A stretch of 64,000 bases of DNA from Rhodocyclus tenuis (GCF_014197755.1 NZ_JACIGE010000005.1:62001-126000), one strand, 5' to 3'. Counted from the stretch's first letter, positions 46,818-56,197 are shown. Translations and numbers: made by a program. The notes: generated from the letters alone by a model not told the origin.

Positions 46818-47546
46818 TCAGTTGATCGAGCCGATGAAGCTGGCGAGTTCTGGGGTCTGCGGGTTGGCGAACAGCGTCTGCGGATCGCCGGACTCGTGGA
46901 TGCGGCCCTGGTACATGAACACCAGCTTGTCGCCAACCTCGCGCGCGAAGCGCATCTCGTGCGTCACCATGATCAGCGTGATGCCTTCGGCGGCGAGATT
47001 CCTGACCACCGCCAGCACCTCATTGACCAGTTCCGGGTCGAGCGCCGAGGTGATCTCGTCGCAGAGCAGCACGCGCGGCTGCATGGCAAGCGCGCGGGCG
47101 ATGGCGACGCGCTGCTGCTGGCCGCCGGAAAGCTGGTCCGGGTAGGCATCGAACTTGTCCTGCAGGCCGACCTTGAGCAGCATCGCCTTGGCCAGATCGA
47201 CCGCGTCCTGCTCGGGCATCTTCTTGACGATGCGGGTGGCGAGCATGACGTTCTGGCCGGCGCTCAGGTGCGGAAACAGGTTGAATTGCTGGAAGACCAT
47301 GCCCACCTTCTGGCGCAGCGCGCGCAGATCGGTTTCGTGCGGATGGATGCGTTCGCCGTCGACCTCGATGCGCCCCTCGTCGAAGCTCTCCAGACCGTTG
47401 ATCGTGCGCAGCAGCGTGCTCTTGCCCGAACCGCTGCGACCGATCAGCGCGATCACCTGGCCTTCCTCGATGTCGAGGTCGATGCCTTTCAGGACGTGAT
47501 TGCTGCCGAAATGCTTGTGCAGGGCGTCAATGTGCACGAGAGCCAT
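46818..47546 (-). CDS. Amino-acid-type ABC transporter ATP-binding protein
   Basis: The 242-residue product has Walker [15 protein letters not shown], the Q-loop [12 protein letters not shown] typical of polar amino-acid importers, signature [15 protein letters not shown], Walker [15 protein letters not shown] and the switch His in [12 protein letters not shown]. Its start overlaps the upstream permease gene by 20 bases and it is seven bases before alc. The surrounding genes suggest that the substrate is a ureide or a related nitrogen compound and not an ordinary amino acid; this is an inference from context. Confidence 0.95.
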   Translation of the reverse strand: MALVHIDALHKHFGSNHVLKGIDLDIEEGQVIALIGRSGSGKSTLLRTINGLESFDEGRIEVDGERIHPHETDLRALRQKVGMVFQQFNLFPHLSAGQNVMLATRIVKKMPEQDAVDLAKAMLLKVGLQDKFDAYPDQLSGGQQQRVAIARALAMQPRVLLCDEITSALDPELVNEVLAVVRNLAAEGITLIMVTHEMRFAREVGDKLVFMYQGRIHESGDPQTLFANPQTPELASFIGSIN

Positions 47547-48183
47547 GGATTTTCCTTTCGAGAACTCGGGAATACGCGGAAAGCGGGTAGCACAGGGCGA
47601 AATAGCCGAGCGCCACGAGGCCGAAGACGAGGAAGGGCTGGAAGGTCGCGTTGGCCAGCATCGACCCGGTCTTGGTCAGTTCGACAAAGCCGATGATCGA
47701 GGTCACCGCCGTGCCCTTGACCACCTGCACCGAGAAGCCGACCGTCGGCGCGATGGCGATGCGCAGCGCCTGCGGCAGGATGACGTGGCGCATCTGCTCG
47801 ACGTGCGTCAGCGCCAGGCTGGCCGACGCCTCCCACTGGCCTTTCGGCACCGATTCGACGCAGCCGCGCCAGATTTCACCAAGGTAGGCGCTGGTGAACA
47901 GCGTCAGCCCGAGCGCGGCGGCGATCCACGGCGAGACTTCCAGGCCGATCAGGCTGCCGCCGAAGAAGATGATGAACAGCTGCATGAGCAGCGGCGTTCC
48001 CTGAAACACCTCGATGTAGGCCTGCGCCAGCCGGCGCGGCAGCGGGTTCTTGGCGATGCGCGCGAAGAGCAGGATCAGCCCGGCGATACCACCAAGCACG
48101 AAAGCCGTCAGCGACAGCCCCAGCGTCCACGCGGCGCCTTCGAGCAGGTTGCGGATGATCGCCGAGAGAGCGATTTCGTTCAT
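47527..48183 (-). CDS. Amino-acid-type ABC transporter permease (second)
   Basis: The 218-residue inner-membrane protein starts MNEIALSAIIRNLLEGAAWT and has the HisMQ-family pattern with about five membrane helices, the EVFQGTPLLMQLFIIFFG segment and the EAA loop EASASLALTHVEQMRHVILPQAL. It overlaps the first permease by four bases (ATGA) and the ATPase by 20. Together they form the heterodimeric channel of the importer. Confidence 0.94.
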   Translation of the reverse strand: MNEIALSAIIRNLLEGAAWTLGLSLTAFVLGGIAGLILLFARIAKNPLPRRLAQAYIEVFQGTPLLMQLFIIFFGGSLIGLEVSPWIAAALGLTLFTSAYLGEIWRGCVESVPKGQWEASASLALTHVEQMRHVILPQALRIAIAPTVGFSVQVVKGTAVTSIIGFVELTKTGSMLANATFQPFLVFGLVALGYFALCYPLSAYSRVLERKIHGSRAH

Positions 48184-48848
48184 CTTGCCCTCCTGCCGAG
48201 CAGGCGCAGGCCGGCCTGTGTCAGCAACTGGCGGACGGCGACGGCAAGCACGAAATAGATCACGGTGACGATGAAGTAGGTTTCGAAGGCGCGGAAGTTG
48301 CGCGACTGGATGAAATTGGCGGCGAAGGTCAGTTCCTCGGCGGCGATCTGCGAGCAGACCGAGGTGCCGAGCATGACGATCACCATCTGGCTGCAGATCG
48401 CCGGCCAGACCTTGGCCAGCGCCGGCGGCAGGACGACATGGCGGAATATCTGTGGCCGCGTCATCGCCAGCGATTCCGCCGCCTCGATCTGGCCGCGCGG
48501 CGTCGCCTCGATGCCGGCGCGGACGATCTCGGTGGTGTAAGCGCCGAGGTTGATGATGACGGCGAGGATTGCCGCCTGCCACTCATCGAGCCTGAAGCCG
48601 AGCGAGGGAAGCCCGAAATAGATGAAGAACAGCTGGATCAGGAAGGGCGTATTGCGGATCAGTTCGACATAGACGGCAAAGATGCGGTCGAAGGGTTTGA
48701 TCTGCCAGGCGCGGCTGACCGCGCCGAGGATACCGATGCCCAGGCCGGCGACCGCACCGACGGTAGTCAGCAGCAGGGTGTGGGCTGTCCCCGCCAGCAG
48801 TACGCTGCTGTAATCGAAGACAGCGACAAAGTCGAATTGGTAACTCAT
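48180..48848 (-). CDS. Amino-acid-type ABC transporter permease (first)
   Basis: The 222-residue HisMQ-family permease starts MSYQFDFVAVFDYSSVLLAG and has VELIRNTPFLIQLFFIYFGLP and the EAA loop EAAESLAMTRPQIFRHVVLPPAL, with about five membrane helices. It lies 21 bases downstream of the substrate-binding gene and overlaps the second permease by four bases. It is part of the importer in the ureide operon. Confidence 0.94.
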   Translation of the reverse strand: MSYQFDFVAVFDYSSVLLAGTAHTLLLTTVGAVAGLGIGILGAVSRAWQIKPFDRIFAVYVELIRNTPFLIQLFFIYFGLPSLGFRLDEWQAAILAVIINLGAYTTEIVRAGIEATPRGQIEAAESLAMTRPQIFRHVVLPPALAKVWPAICSQMVIVMLGTSVCSQIAAEELTFAANFIQSRNFRAFETYFIVTVIYFVLAVAVRQLLTQAGLRLLGRRAR

Positions 48849-48869
48849 CGGAATCCCGGCGCGTGTCGA

Positions 48870-49655
48870 TTAAAGGTTGGCGGGCAGCGGAACCTGCAAC
48901 CAGCGCAGCGACATCTGGCTCAGGCGGCCGTCCTTCTTGGCCTTGGCGATGATTTCGTTAACCTTCGCCTGCATCGCCGCCTCGCCCTTGGCGACGCCGA
49001 CGTAACAGGGGGTGTCCTCGACGGGGAACTTGGCCGACAGGCGGCGCAGCTTGGTCATCGCGTTGACCGAGTTGGCAACGATGTTGCCGAGCGTCACCAA
49101 CTGCACCTGACCGGTGAGGTAGGAAGAGATCGTCGCGTTGTTGTCCTCGAAGCGCTTGATCACGGTGCTGGCCGGCGCCAGTTTGGTCAGCGCCAGATCC
49201 TCGGTCGAGCCGCGGGTGACGCCGACCACCTTGCCAGCGAGGTCGGCCGGCTGGGCGATCCTGGCGTCTTCCGGACCGAAGACGCTCTTCACGAAGGGCA
49301 CGTAGGGCGCGGAGAAGTCGATCACCTTCTCGCGTTCGGCATTCTTGCCCAGGCTGGAGATGACCAGATCGGCCTTGCCGGTGGTCAGGTAGGGAATGCG
49401 GTTGGTGCTGGTGACCGGAATCAGTTCGACCTTGACCTTGAGTTCGTGGGCAATCAGGTTGGCCATGTCGATATCGTAGCCCTGCAACTTGAGGTCGCCG
49501 CCGAGCGAGCCGAATGGCGGGAAATCCTGGGGAATGGCGATGCGCACGACGCCGCTCTTTTCGACGTTGCTCAGCGTGTCGGCGTGAGCCAGGCCGAGGC
49601 CGGAAGCCAGAACGGTGGCGGCGAGAAGCGTTTTGAGGAATTGACGTTTTTGCAT
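48870..49655 (-). CDS. Periplasmic substrate-binding protein of the ureide-operon ABC transporter
   Basis: The 261-residue product has a signal peptide (MQKRQFLKTLLAATVLASGLGLAHA) and a family-3 solute-binding fold: VRIAIPQDFPPFGSLGG, GYDIDMANLIAHELKVKVELIPV, NRIPYLTTGKADLVISSLGK, KVIDFSAPYV and the VVGVTRGSTEDLAL hinge. The usual Arg that binds the amino-acid carboxylate is placed in VTRGSTED. The ligand is unknown; the operon context points to a ureide such as allantoate. It lies 22 bases after the GntR gene. Confidence 0.94.
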   Translation of the reverse strand: MQKRQFLKTLLAATVLASGLGLAHADTLSNVEKSGVVRIAIPQDFPPFGSLGGDLKLQGYDIDMANLIAHELKVKVELIPVTSTNRIPYLTTGKADLVISSLGKNAEREKVIDFSAPYVPFVKSVFGPEDARIAQPADLAGKVVGVTRGSTEDLALTKLAPASTVIKRFEDNNATISSYLTGQVQLVTLGNIVANSVNAMTKLRRLSAKFPVEDTPCYVGVAKGEAAMQAKVNEIIAKAKKDGRLSQMSLRWLQVPLPANL

Positions 49656-49677
49656 GGTGCGACTCCTGGACGGGCAA

Positions 49678-50355
49678 TTACGGTTGAAGGAAGCGGATGC
49701 CGACCCGGCCGGCGGCCGAGAGCAGGTGCTGCTGCATGGCCTTGCGCGCGGCGGCGGCGTTGCCGGCGGCGACGGCGGCGAGAATCACGTTGTGTTCGTC
49801 GGCCGGTTGCCAGATATGGCTGCGATCGGCGAAAGGCAGGCGCAGGCTGTAGGCCAGCTGGGCCTGGAAGTGCCGGGTCATTGCCGCCAGCGCCGGGTTG
49901 CCGGAAAACTCGGCCAGCGCCAAGTGGAAGCGCAGGTCGCACTCGGCGGCGGTGACGAGGTCGCTGGCCCTGAGCGCACGTTGCATCTCGGCCATGCACT
50001 CGCGCAGGGCATCGAGGCCTTCGGCATTGCGCTGGCGCGCGGCCAGCGCGGTATTGGCCGGTTCGATGACGAAGCGCATCTGGAAAATGGCGTCCGGTGG
50101 CATCGCGCTCGGGCCGGCCGGCAGGTCGGCCACCTTGACCTGGCTGCCGGCAGTGACGAACACCCCCTTGCCGGGCGCCGAACGCAACAGGCCGAGCGCT
50201 TCGAGCGTGGAGATCGCTTCGCGCAGCGAGGCTCGGCTGATGCCGAGGCTTTCAGCCAGCTCGCGCTGGCCGGGAAGCGCCGTGCCGGTGGCATAGTGAC
50301 CCTCGAGAATGCGACGTTGCAGGGTTTGGGCGGCGATGTTGGAAACGCTGGGCAT
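49678..50355 (-). CDS. GntR-family (FadR/FCD) regulator of the ureide operon
   Basis: The 225-residue product has an N-terminal winged helix (LQRRILEGHYATGTALPGQRELAESLGISRASLREAISTLEALGLL) and a helical FCD ligand domain with metal-binding-type residues (FRFHLALAEFSGNPA-like segment, DEHNVILAAVAAG). It is the first gene of an operon that continues with the ABC transporter, alc and allA. An operator-like element with two GGTCTGA units lies 13 bases upstream of its start, so it probably represses its own operon until a ureide or related acid binds. Confidence 0.94.
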   Translation of the reverse strand: MPSVSNIAAQTLQRRILEGHYATGTALPGQRELAESLGISRASLREAISTLEALGLLRSAPGKGVFVTAGSQVKVADLPAGPSAMPPDAIFQMRFVIEPANTALAARQRNAEGLDALRECMAEMQRALRASDLVTAAECDLRFHLALAEFSGNPALAAMTRHFQAQLAYSLRLPFADRSHIWQPADEHNVILAAVAAGNAAAARKAMQQHLLSAAGRVGIRFLQP

Positions 50356-50702
50356 GGTATTTAACAGTTCAGACCGGTCAGACCAGATGAGGACTGTTTA
50401 GCGGTTTTCGTGCCAGGGTTGTTTTTGGTGTGGGTTGCTGTCTAACGATATGACTTTTATAGACTTTTGTCTGTCTCGTTGGGAACTGTCGCGATGTCGG
50501 CAATGCCCCAATCTGGGGAGTGGAGGCGACAACAGATGCCATGACGGTGCATGCTGCGGCTGGCAGACCCGGTGTGTGCAATCCCCGTAGAGGACCGCGG
50601 CAAGCCGCCGGTTCGATCTCTCCCGGCGAGTGATGACACGCCTCCGCGCCCCGTTCACCAGCGTTCTATCGCCGCCGCCAACGCCTCCCGATAATCCGGG
50701 TC
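50356..50702. other. 347-base divergent region between the GntR and acetoacetate-decarboxylase-like genes
   Basis: No gene is visible. Near the left end is the GntR operator candidate (50368-50386). An A+T-rich stretch around 50440-50470 with AGAC-N4-GTCT (50462-50473) may contain a promoter. The right half is G+C-rich and shows nothing further that I can support. Confidence 0.45.
50368..50386. promoter_or_regulatory. GntR-type operator candidate of the ureide operon
   Basis: On the minus strand the element reads CTGGTCTGACCGGTCTGAA, in which GGTCTGA occurs twice; TGGTCTGACC resembles the TGGT-N3-ACCA operators of FadR-type GntR regulators. It lies 13 bases upstream of the GntR start. Confidence 0.5.
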
Positions 50703-51500
50703 ATGACGACATCGACCTGGATCAACCGCGGTTTCACCGCACCTTTCACCGCCACCGGAATCAGCGCGCTGGTGCCGCCGCCGCCGTGGCACTACGCCGG
50801 CTGGCTGCTCAACGTCGCTTTCTCGTTTGCGCCTGAGTGCGCCTGGCCGCTGCTGCCGCCTGCGCTCGGCCGGGTAGTCGGCCGCGGCTGCGTACACTTC
50901 GCCGACTGGCAGGCATGTACCGACGGCCACGAACTGCTCGATCCGGTTCTTGCGCAATACCGCGAGACGATCGTCGTGCTCGAGATCGAGCGCCCGGACG
51001 GCAGCCATTGCATGTATTGCCCGGCGATCTGGGTCGATCAGGACATCTCCTTGCTGCGCGGCCTGCTGCAGGGCTGGCCGAAGAAGATCGGCAGCACATA
51101 TCTCACGCGCAGCCTGCCGCTGGCGCATCCGGCGGCAGCGCCGCTGCGCGTCGGAACGCGGCTCGGCGCCAGCCTTGCGGTGAAAGAACGGCGACTGATC
51201 GACGCGCAGGCGACGCTCTCGGGAGAGAATGGCAAGCCGCTCGGCTTCCTGTCGCTGCCGACGCTCGGTGCCGTCGGCTGGGCCGACCTGCGCCGGCCGC
51301 AGCAGATGCCCGAGCCGCTGCTCGTGCGGCCCGACATCCGCGACCGAGTGCACAGCGACTGGCACGCGGCGACGGCGACGCTGCAGCTCCATCCGCATCC
51401 GGGCGAAGATATCGGCTGCCTCGGCGACATCGAGGCGGGCGAGGCCTCGGCCGGCTGGGTGGGGATCACCGTCGCCGGCGCGCGGGACGCTGACGGATAA
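50703..51500 (+). CDS. Acetoacetate-decarboxylase-family protein
   Basis: The 265-residue product has the PPPPWHYAGWLLNVAFSF start of the acetoacetate decarboxylase fold and the catalytic-type lysine pair in LLQGWPKKIGSTY (K127, K128). Family members decarboxylate or act as aldolase/dehydratase on keto acids, so the substrate here is open. An AraC regulator follows 76 bases downstream on the same strand. It lies between the ureide operon and the chemoreceptor gene, but a metabolic link is not evident. Confidence 0.85.
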   Translation: MTTSTWINRGFTAPFTATGISALVPPPPWHYAGWLLNVAFSFAPECAWPLLPPALGRVVGRGCVHFADWQACTDGHELLDPVLAQYRETIVVLEIERPDGSHCMYCPAIWVDQDISLLRGLLQGWPKKIGSTYLTRSLPLAHPAAAPLRVGTRLGASLAVKERRLIDAQATLSGENGKPLGFLSLPTLGAVGWADLRRPQQMPEPLLVRPDIRDRVHSDWHAATATLQLHPHPGEDIGCLGDIEAGEASAGWVGITVAGARDADG

Positions 51501-51576
51501 ACACCCGCTGCACGCATTGGCCGGCAGCGACGGCAGGCGAGAGGGAATTCGCGGCGACACCATCCAGGGCGACACC

Positions 51577-52392
51577 ATGCAGCAGCCATCGACAAGCCTC
51601 GAAGCTGGCGCCTTGCCGCGTTCGCCATTGCGCTCGCAGGTCCGGCGCTGGTCGCTGCCGGCGCTCGAACAGGTGCATCACCGCCGTCCGGGGCAGGAGT
51701 GGATTCCGCACTGGCACGGCGAATGGTCGATCGGCGCGATCGTGCACGGCGAGTGCCTGTGCAGCATCGCCGGGGCGCCGATCCGCGCCGTCGCCGGCGA
51801 TGTTCTCGCCATCGCACCGCAGACCGTGCATACCGGCGCGCTGACGCCAGCCGGTGGTGTCGGCGAGGTCTTCGTCGTCATGCTCTATGTCGCCGACGCG
51901 TGGTTCGCCGCGAACGATCTGTTGCCGCCCCTTGCGAGCGGCTTCCGGCATCTGCCGGCTTTGGCCGCGGCCGCGGCCAATCTGTCGTCGCTGGCCGAGG
52001 TGGAACTCTGGTTGTGCCGCGCCTTGCCGGCGATCGCCGAGCACTCGCCCGCCGCGGCGCCGACGCGCGCACCGACGCCGGCGGCGCGACAGATACTCGC
52101 TGCGCTGCAGTCGGCCGTCGACGCCGGCCCGCTGTCGATCGGCGAACTCGCCGCACACTGCGCCATCAGCCGCGAGCGCCTGCATCGCGTCATCCGCCGC
52201 TGGACCGGCATGAGTCCGAGCGCCTACCTGCGCGCGCTGCGCGTGCACAAGGCGCGCGAGATGCTGTTCGCCGGCGATTCGCTGGCGACCATCGCGGCGG
52301 TCTGCGGCTTTGCCGATCAGGCGCATTTCACGCGCGCCTTCCGCCAGTCCTTCGGCTACACGCCGGGCGATCTGCTCGCCGCGGCGCGCTGA
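51577..52392 (+). CDS. AraC-family regulator with N-terminal cupin sensor
   Basis: The 271-residue product has an AraC-type cupin-like N-terminal sensor (EWIPHWHGEWSIGAIVHGECLCSIAGAP, GDVLAIAPQTVHTGALTP) and a C-terminal pair of helix-turn-helix motifs (LSIGELAAHCAISRERLHRVIRRWTGMSPSAYL, LATIAAVCGFADQAHFTRAFRQSFGYTPGD). ATG 51577 is chosen as the first Met before the sensor, with a weak AGGGCG upstream. It may regulate the preceding acetoacetate-decarboxylase-like gene. The signal is unknown. Confidence 0.92.
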   Translation: MQQPSTSLEAGALPRSPLRSQVRRWSLPALEQVHHRRPGQEWIPHWHGEWSIGAIVHGECLCSIAGAPIRAVAGDVLAIAPQTVHTGALTPAGGVGEVFVVMLYVADAWFAANDLLPPLASGFRHLPALAAAAANLSSLAEVELWLCRALPAIAEHSPAAAPTRAPTPAARQILAALQSAVDAGPLSIGELAAHCAISRERLHRVIRRWTGMSPSAYLRALRVHKAREMLFAGDSLATIAAVCGFADQAHFTRAFRQSFGYTPGDLLAAAR

Positions 52393-52426
52393 AGCCGGAT
52401 GGAGGCGAAGCCAGCGGTAAACGTTA

Positions 52427-52452
52427 AACGGGGGCGGTAGCCCCCGTTGTTC
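52427..52452 (+). terminator. Intrinsic terminator after the AraC gene
   Basis: AACGGGGGC pairs with GCCCCCGTT around GGTA (9-bp stem), followed by a T-rich GTTCTC tail. It lies 35 bases after the AraC stop and faces the convergent chemoreceptor gene. Confidence 0.75.
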
Positions 52453-52493
52453 TCTCGCGCTCTGCGGCCTTGCCAGAACTTTGCGCGCTGCCG

Positions 52494-54368
52494 TCAGACG
52501 CGGAATTTGTCCATCAGCACCTGCAGATTCTGGGCGAGGCCGCGCAGTTTCTCCGTTTCGGCCCGCGTTTCCTGGATTGACGCATCCGAACTCTCGGTCA
52601 TCTCATGAATGCGTTCGATATTGCGGGCGATTTCGTGACTGCTCGTCGACTGCTCGGCGGTTGCCGAGGCGATCGAAGTCAGTGCGTTTTCGACCGCCAG
52701 GCCGCTCTGCTCGATGTGCTCGATTGATCCGGAAACGGCTCTCGATTTCTCGACGCCGCGGTTAACCTGCTGCACGGCGGTTTCCATGCTGCTGACGGCG
52801 GCCTGGGTTGCTTCCTGAATCAGCTGGATCATGCTGCCGATCTCAATCGTCGAGGTGGCGGTACGTTCGGCGAGTTTCCTGACTTCGTCGGCGACGACAG
52901 CAAAGCCCCTGCCCTGTTCGCCCGCCCGTGCCGCCTCGATCGCCGCATTCAGTGCCAGCAGGTTGGTCTGATCGGCAATTTCCTTGATCACGCCGACGAT
53001 GTTGTTGATTTCCAGCGACCGACTGTCCATTCCCTTGAGCACGGTCCCCAGTTGCTCGACGGTCTGCGCGATCAGCGCAATTTCCGCGGAGCTTTCGCGC
53101 ACGTCGACGACGAGTCGTTGCGAAATGCGGCTGGATTCTTGGGTCAGTTTTTCGGCGTTACGCGCCGACTCGGCGATTTGACTGACGCTTGCCGTCATTT
53201 CCTCAACCGCTGCCGCAGTGGCGCTGGCAAAGCTCGCCTGTTGTTTGGAACCCGTGCTGATCTGCTCGGTTTCCTTGCCGAGCAGATCAATCCCGTCGAG
53301 CAGTTGTACCGAATTGCCTTTGACGTCGGCAACCATGCCGCGCAAGGTTGCCAGAAAGCGGTTGAAAGAATCCTTGGTCTGGCCGACTTCGTCCTTGCTG
53401 TCGACGATGAGGCTGGCGGTCAGGTCGCCGCTTCCCTTTGACATGTTGTGCATGGCATCGCGCAGCAGCGTCATCCCGCTCAGCATTCGCGAGACACCGA
53501 ACGAAGTGACGAAGAAGCCCAGGACGAGGCCGATCGCCATGAGTGTGAGCATGCCGTACAACAGGCGACTGATCGCGGCGGTAGCCTTTGCTTCCGGAAC
53601 AACGACGCCAAGCAGCCAGCCGGTCTTGCCAACGGGGAAAAGCGCGGTCAAGGCCGTTTCTCCCGCGAGCGCAGCGCGGCTGATGCTGCCGTCCTTGGCG
53701 GCGCTCGCCAGATCAAAGCCGGGCAATACGTCGGCGATTTTTTTCAGTCCCGAATCCTTCTCCGGGTGGGCGATGACCTGGCCGTCCTGGGTGATCAGGA
53801 ATGCGTAGCCATCGCCGGGAAGCTTGGAGGCGACGATCTCGTCGACCACCCGCTTCAGCGTCACATCGCCGCCGGCGATTGCCAGCACATTGCCCTGGTC
53901 GCGTAGTGCCTTGGCAAAAGTGATGACTGGCTGCTTTGTTGCCGCGTCGATGTAAGGCGGCGAAGCGATGGCGTCCGCCGCTGCCGCTGCCGCGACATAC
54001 CACGGTCGTACTGTCGGGTCGTAGCCGGGCGGGACAGGCGTGGCTTGCGAAAACTGGGTCATCGTCTTGTCAGGCTGGCCGATGTACATGTCGTCGAAGC
54101 CACCAGCATCCTTTGCCTGGTCGAGAACGGGTTTGAGCTCGCTTTTCCCGAAACGCTCGAGCGTCGATCCGACGATCGCCTGACGGGACGACACCCATTC
54201 CGTAACGAAACTCACCTTCGCAGCCGCCGCCAGATTGATCTGGTCATTGATCGACTCGCTCAATGCCTCCTTCAGCTTCCAGTAGGCGACCCCACAGAGC
54301 AGTGACGACACGAGAGCGATCACGATGAGGACAAACGCGATCATTCTGACTTTCAGCGAACCAAGCAT
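52494..54368 (-). CDS. Methyl-accepting chemotaxis protein with dCACHE sensor
   Basis: The 624-residue chemoreceptor has a first membrane helix (about 8-30), a periplasmic double-CACHE domain (about 35-255; [60 protein letters not shown]), a second helix (about 260-285), a HAMP region and the signalling hairpin [47 protein letters not shown] plus a downstream Asp resembles the amino-acid/amine-type ligand motif of dCACHE sensors. It lies between the ureide genes and urtB, so a nitrogenous ligand is plausible. Confidence 0.95.
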   Translation of the reverse strand: MLGSLKVRMIAFVLIVIALVSSLLCGVAYWKLKEALSESINDQINLAAAAKVSFVTEWVSSRQAIVGSTLERFGKSELKPVLDQAKDAGGFDDMYIGQPDKTMTQFSQATPVPPGYDPTVRPWYVAAAAAADAIASPPYIDAATKQPVITFAKALRDQGNVLAIAGGDVTLKRVVDEIVASKLPGDGYAFLITQDGQVIAHPEKDSGLKKIADVLPGFDLASAAKDGSISRAALAGETALTALFPVGKTGWLLGVVVPEAKATAAISRLLYGMLTLMAIGLVLGFFVTSFGVSRMLSGMTLLRDAMHNMSKGSGDLTASLIVDSKDEVGQTKDSFNRFLATLRGMVADVKGNSVQLLDGIDLLGKETEQISTGSKQQASFASATAAAVEEMTASVSQIAESARNAEKLTQESSRISQRLVVDVRESSAEIALIAQTVEQLGTVLKGMDSRSLEINNIVGVIKEIADQTNLLALNAAIEAARAGEQGRGFAVVADEVRKLAERTATSTIEIGSMIQLIQEATQAAVSSMETAVQQVNRGVEKSRAVSGSIEHIEQSGLAVENALTSIASATAEQSTSSHEIARNIERIHEMTESSDASIQETRAETEKLRGLAQNLQVLMDKFRV

Positions 54369-54522
54369 CTGAATTTCCTTTCATGCCTATCCAACGCCAG
54401 AGATGTCCTGCTCTTCCTCCACCTGTGCTGCAAGTGTTTCCGATTTTACGGTACGGAGTTTACGTTCTGAAGAATTGTTAAGCTCGCCCACGCCCGCAGC
54501 GCTGTCTGAAGCTCCGCCGCCC

Positions 54523-54586
54523 CTACGCAATTCGCCGTATTCCCCGGTTTCGCCCCCGTCCGTACTCTGGCATCCGCGCTGCACCT
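54523..54586 (+). promoter_or_regulatory. urtB promoter with TACG-N8-CGTA operator
   Basis: The inverted repeat TACG (54524-54527) N8 CGTA (54536-54539), within CTACGCAAT...CGTATT, is followed 37 bases from its first C by CCGTACTCTGGC and then GCTGCACC. The urtA promoter has the same layout. The segment 54568-54583 also fits the sigma-54 -24/-12 pattern (TGG at one end, TGCA at the other, correct spacing), but urtA lacks this spacing, so the dyad with a sigma-70-type promoter is the common explanation. Confidence 0.6.
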
Positions 54587-54604
54587 ATTGCGGACGGACT
54601 TTTC

Positions 54605-56197
54605 ATGACCAGATCAACCACGCTTTTCCTGCTAGCCGTTCTCGCACTTACCGCCTCGCTGCCGGCGCAGGCGGCGCTCGACGCGACGCAGGTTCGCGCG
54701 CTTGCGGCCGAGGATTCGAGCGACAAGGTCGTCGCCATCCGCCAGCTGACGCAGACCGCCGACCCTGATGCCCTGCGCGTACTCAAGGCGATGTCGGAAG
54801 ACAATCTCTACCTCGCCGGCGAGCGCGCGGTGATCATCGACGGCGAGCGCGCCTTCGACGCAGCCAGCGGCGAGGCGATCAAGATGCCGGCGTCGCCAGA
54901 ATCGGTGACGGTGAATAACCGCATCCGCGGCGAACTCGCCGGCGCGCTGGCGGCGCTGAAACTCTTCGACGCCGAGCGCGACGTGCGCTTCGCCTCGGCG
55001 CAGAAGCTGCAAAGCAAGGTCTCGGCCGACATGGCGCCGCTGCTGGCGCGCGCCTTGGAAAAGGAGAGCGACGGCGAAATCCGCGCGCTGCTCACCCTGG
55101 CGCACGCGCAGGCCAGCCTTGGCAACGCCGACCCGGCGGTGCGCCTCGGCGCCGTGCGCGCTCTGGCCGAAACCACCTCGCCGGCGATCAAGGCGGTGCT
55201 GCTGCCGCTCACCGAAAAGGCCGGCGAACCCGACGACCGCGTGCGCTACGAAGCGATCGCCGCGGTGAAGTCGATCGACGGACGGCTGGCGCTCGCCGAA
55301 AACGCCGGCCGCATCTTTTCCGGCCTGTCGCTCGGCAGCATCCTGCTGCTCGCTGCGCTCGGGCTGGCGATCACCTACGGCGTCATGGGCGTGATCAACA
55401 TGGCGCACGGCGAATTGCTGATGATCGGCGCCTACTCGACCTACGCTGTGCAGACGCTGTTCCGCAACTACTTTCCAGAGGCCATCGACTGGTATCTGCC
55501 GGCGGCGATCCCGGTCGCTTTCTTCGTCGCCGCCGCCGTCGGCGTGCTGATGGAGCGCACGGTCATCCGCTGGCTGTACGGACGCACGCTGGAAACGCTG
55601 CTCGCCACCTGGGGCATCTCGCTGGTGCTGATCCAGGCGGCGCGCGTGCTCTTCGGCGCGCAGAACGTCGAGGTTGCCAACCCGAGCTGGATGTCGGGCG
55701 GCATCGAACTGCTGCCCAACCTGATGCTGCCGTGGAACCGCATCGTCATCGTCGGCTTCGCGCTGTTCGTGCTGCTCTTGGTGTGGGGGCTGATGAACAA
55801 GACGCGGCTCGGCATGTTCGTGCGCGCCGTGACACAGAACCGTGCCATGGCCGGCTGTGTCGGCGTGCCGACGGCGCGCATCGACACGCTTGCCTTCGCG
55901 CTCGGCGCCGGCATCGCCGGCCTGGGCGGCGTCGCGCTGTCGCAGATTTCCAACGTCGGCCCGGACATGGGGCAGGGCTACATCGTCGATTCGTTCATGG
56001 TCGTCGTCCTCGGCGGCGTCGGTCAGCTCGCCGGCACGGTGTGGGCGGCGCTGGGCTTGGGCATCGTTTCCAAGCTGCTCGAAGGCTGGGTCGGCGCGGT
56101 GATCGCCAAGATCGCCGTTCTCGTCTTCATCATCGTCTTCATCCAGAAGCGTCCGCAGGGCATCTTCGCCCTCAAGGGCCGCTTCGTCGATAACTGA
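54605..56197 (+). CDS. urtB: Urea ABC transporter permease UrtB
   Basis: UrtB is an inner-membrane subunit of the urea importer. The 530-residue product begins with a signal peptide (MTRSTTLFLLAVLALTASLPAQA), then a periplasmic helical repeat region (about 25-235; VRLGAVRALAETTSPAIKAV is HEAT-like), then the LivH-type permease with SIL-LLAALGLAITYGVMGVINMAHGELLMIGAY, a GVPTARIDTLAFALGAGIAG loop and the QGYIVDSFMVVVLGGVGQ motif. The long N-terminal region is normal for UrtB. It heads urtBCDE on the plus strand, and a candidate regulator site precedes it. Confidence 0.97.
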   Translation: MTRSTTLFLLAVLALTASLPAQAALDATQVRALAAEDSSDKVVAIRQLTQTADPDALRVLKAMSEDNLYLAGERAVIIDGERAFDAASGEAIKMPASPESVTVNNRIRGELAGALAALKLFDAERDVRFASAQKLQSKVSADMAPLLARALEKESDGEIRALLTLAHAQASLGNADPAVRLGAVRALAETTSPAIKAVLLPLTEKAGEPDDRVRYEAIAAVKSIDGRLALAENAGRIFSGLSLGSILLLAALGLAITYGVMGVINMAHGELLMIGAYSTYAVQTLFRNYFPEAIDWYLPAAIPVAFFVAAAVGVLMERTVIRWLYGRTLETLLATWGISLVLIQAARVLFGAQNVEVANPSWMSGGIELLPNLMLPWNRIVIVGFALFVLLLVWGLMNKTRLGMFVRAVTQNRAMAGCVGVPTARIDTLAFALGAGIAGLGGVALSQISNVGPDMGQGYIVDSFMVVVLGGVGQLAGTVWAALGLGIVSKLLEGWVGAVIAKIAVLVFIIVFIQKRPQGIFALKGRFVDN

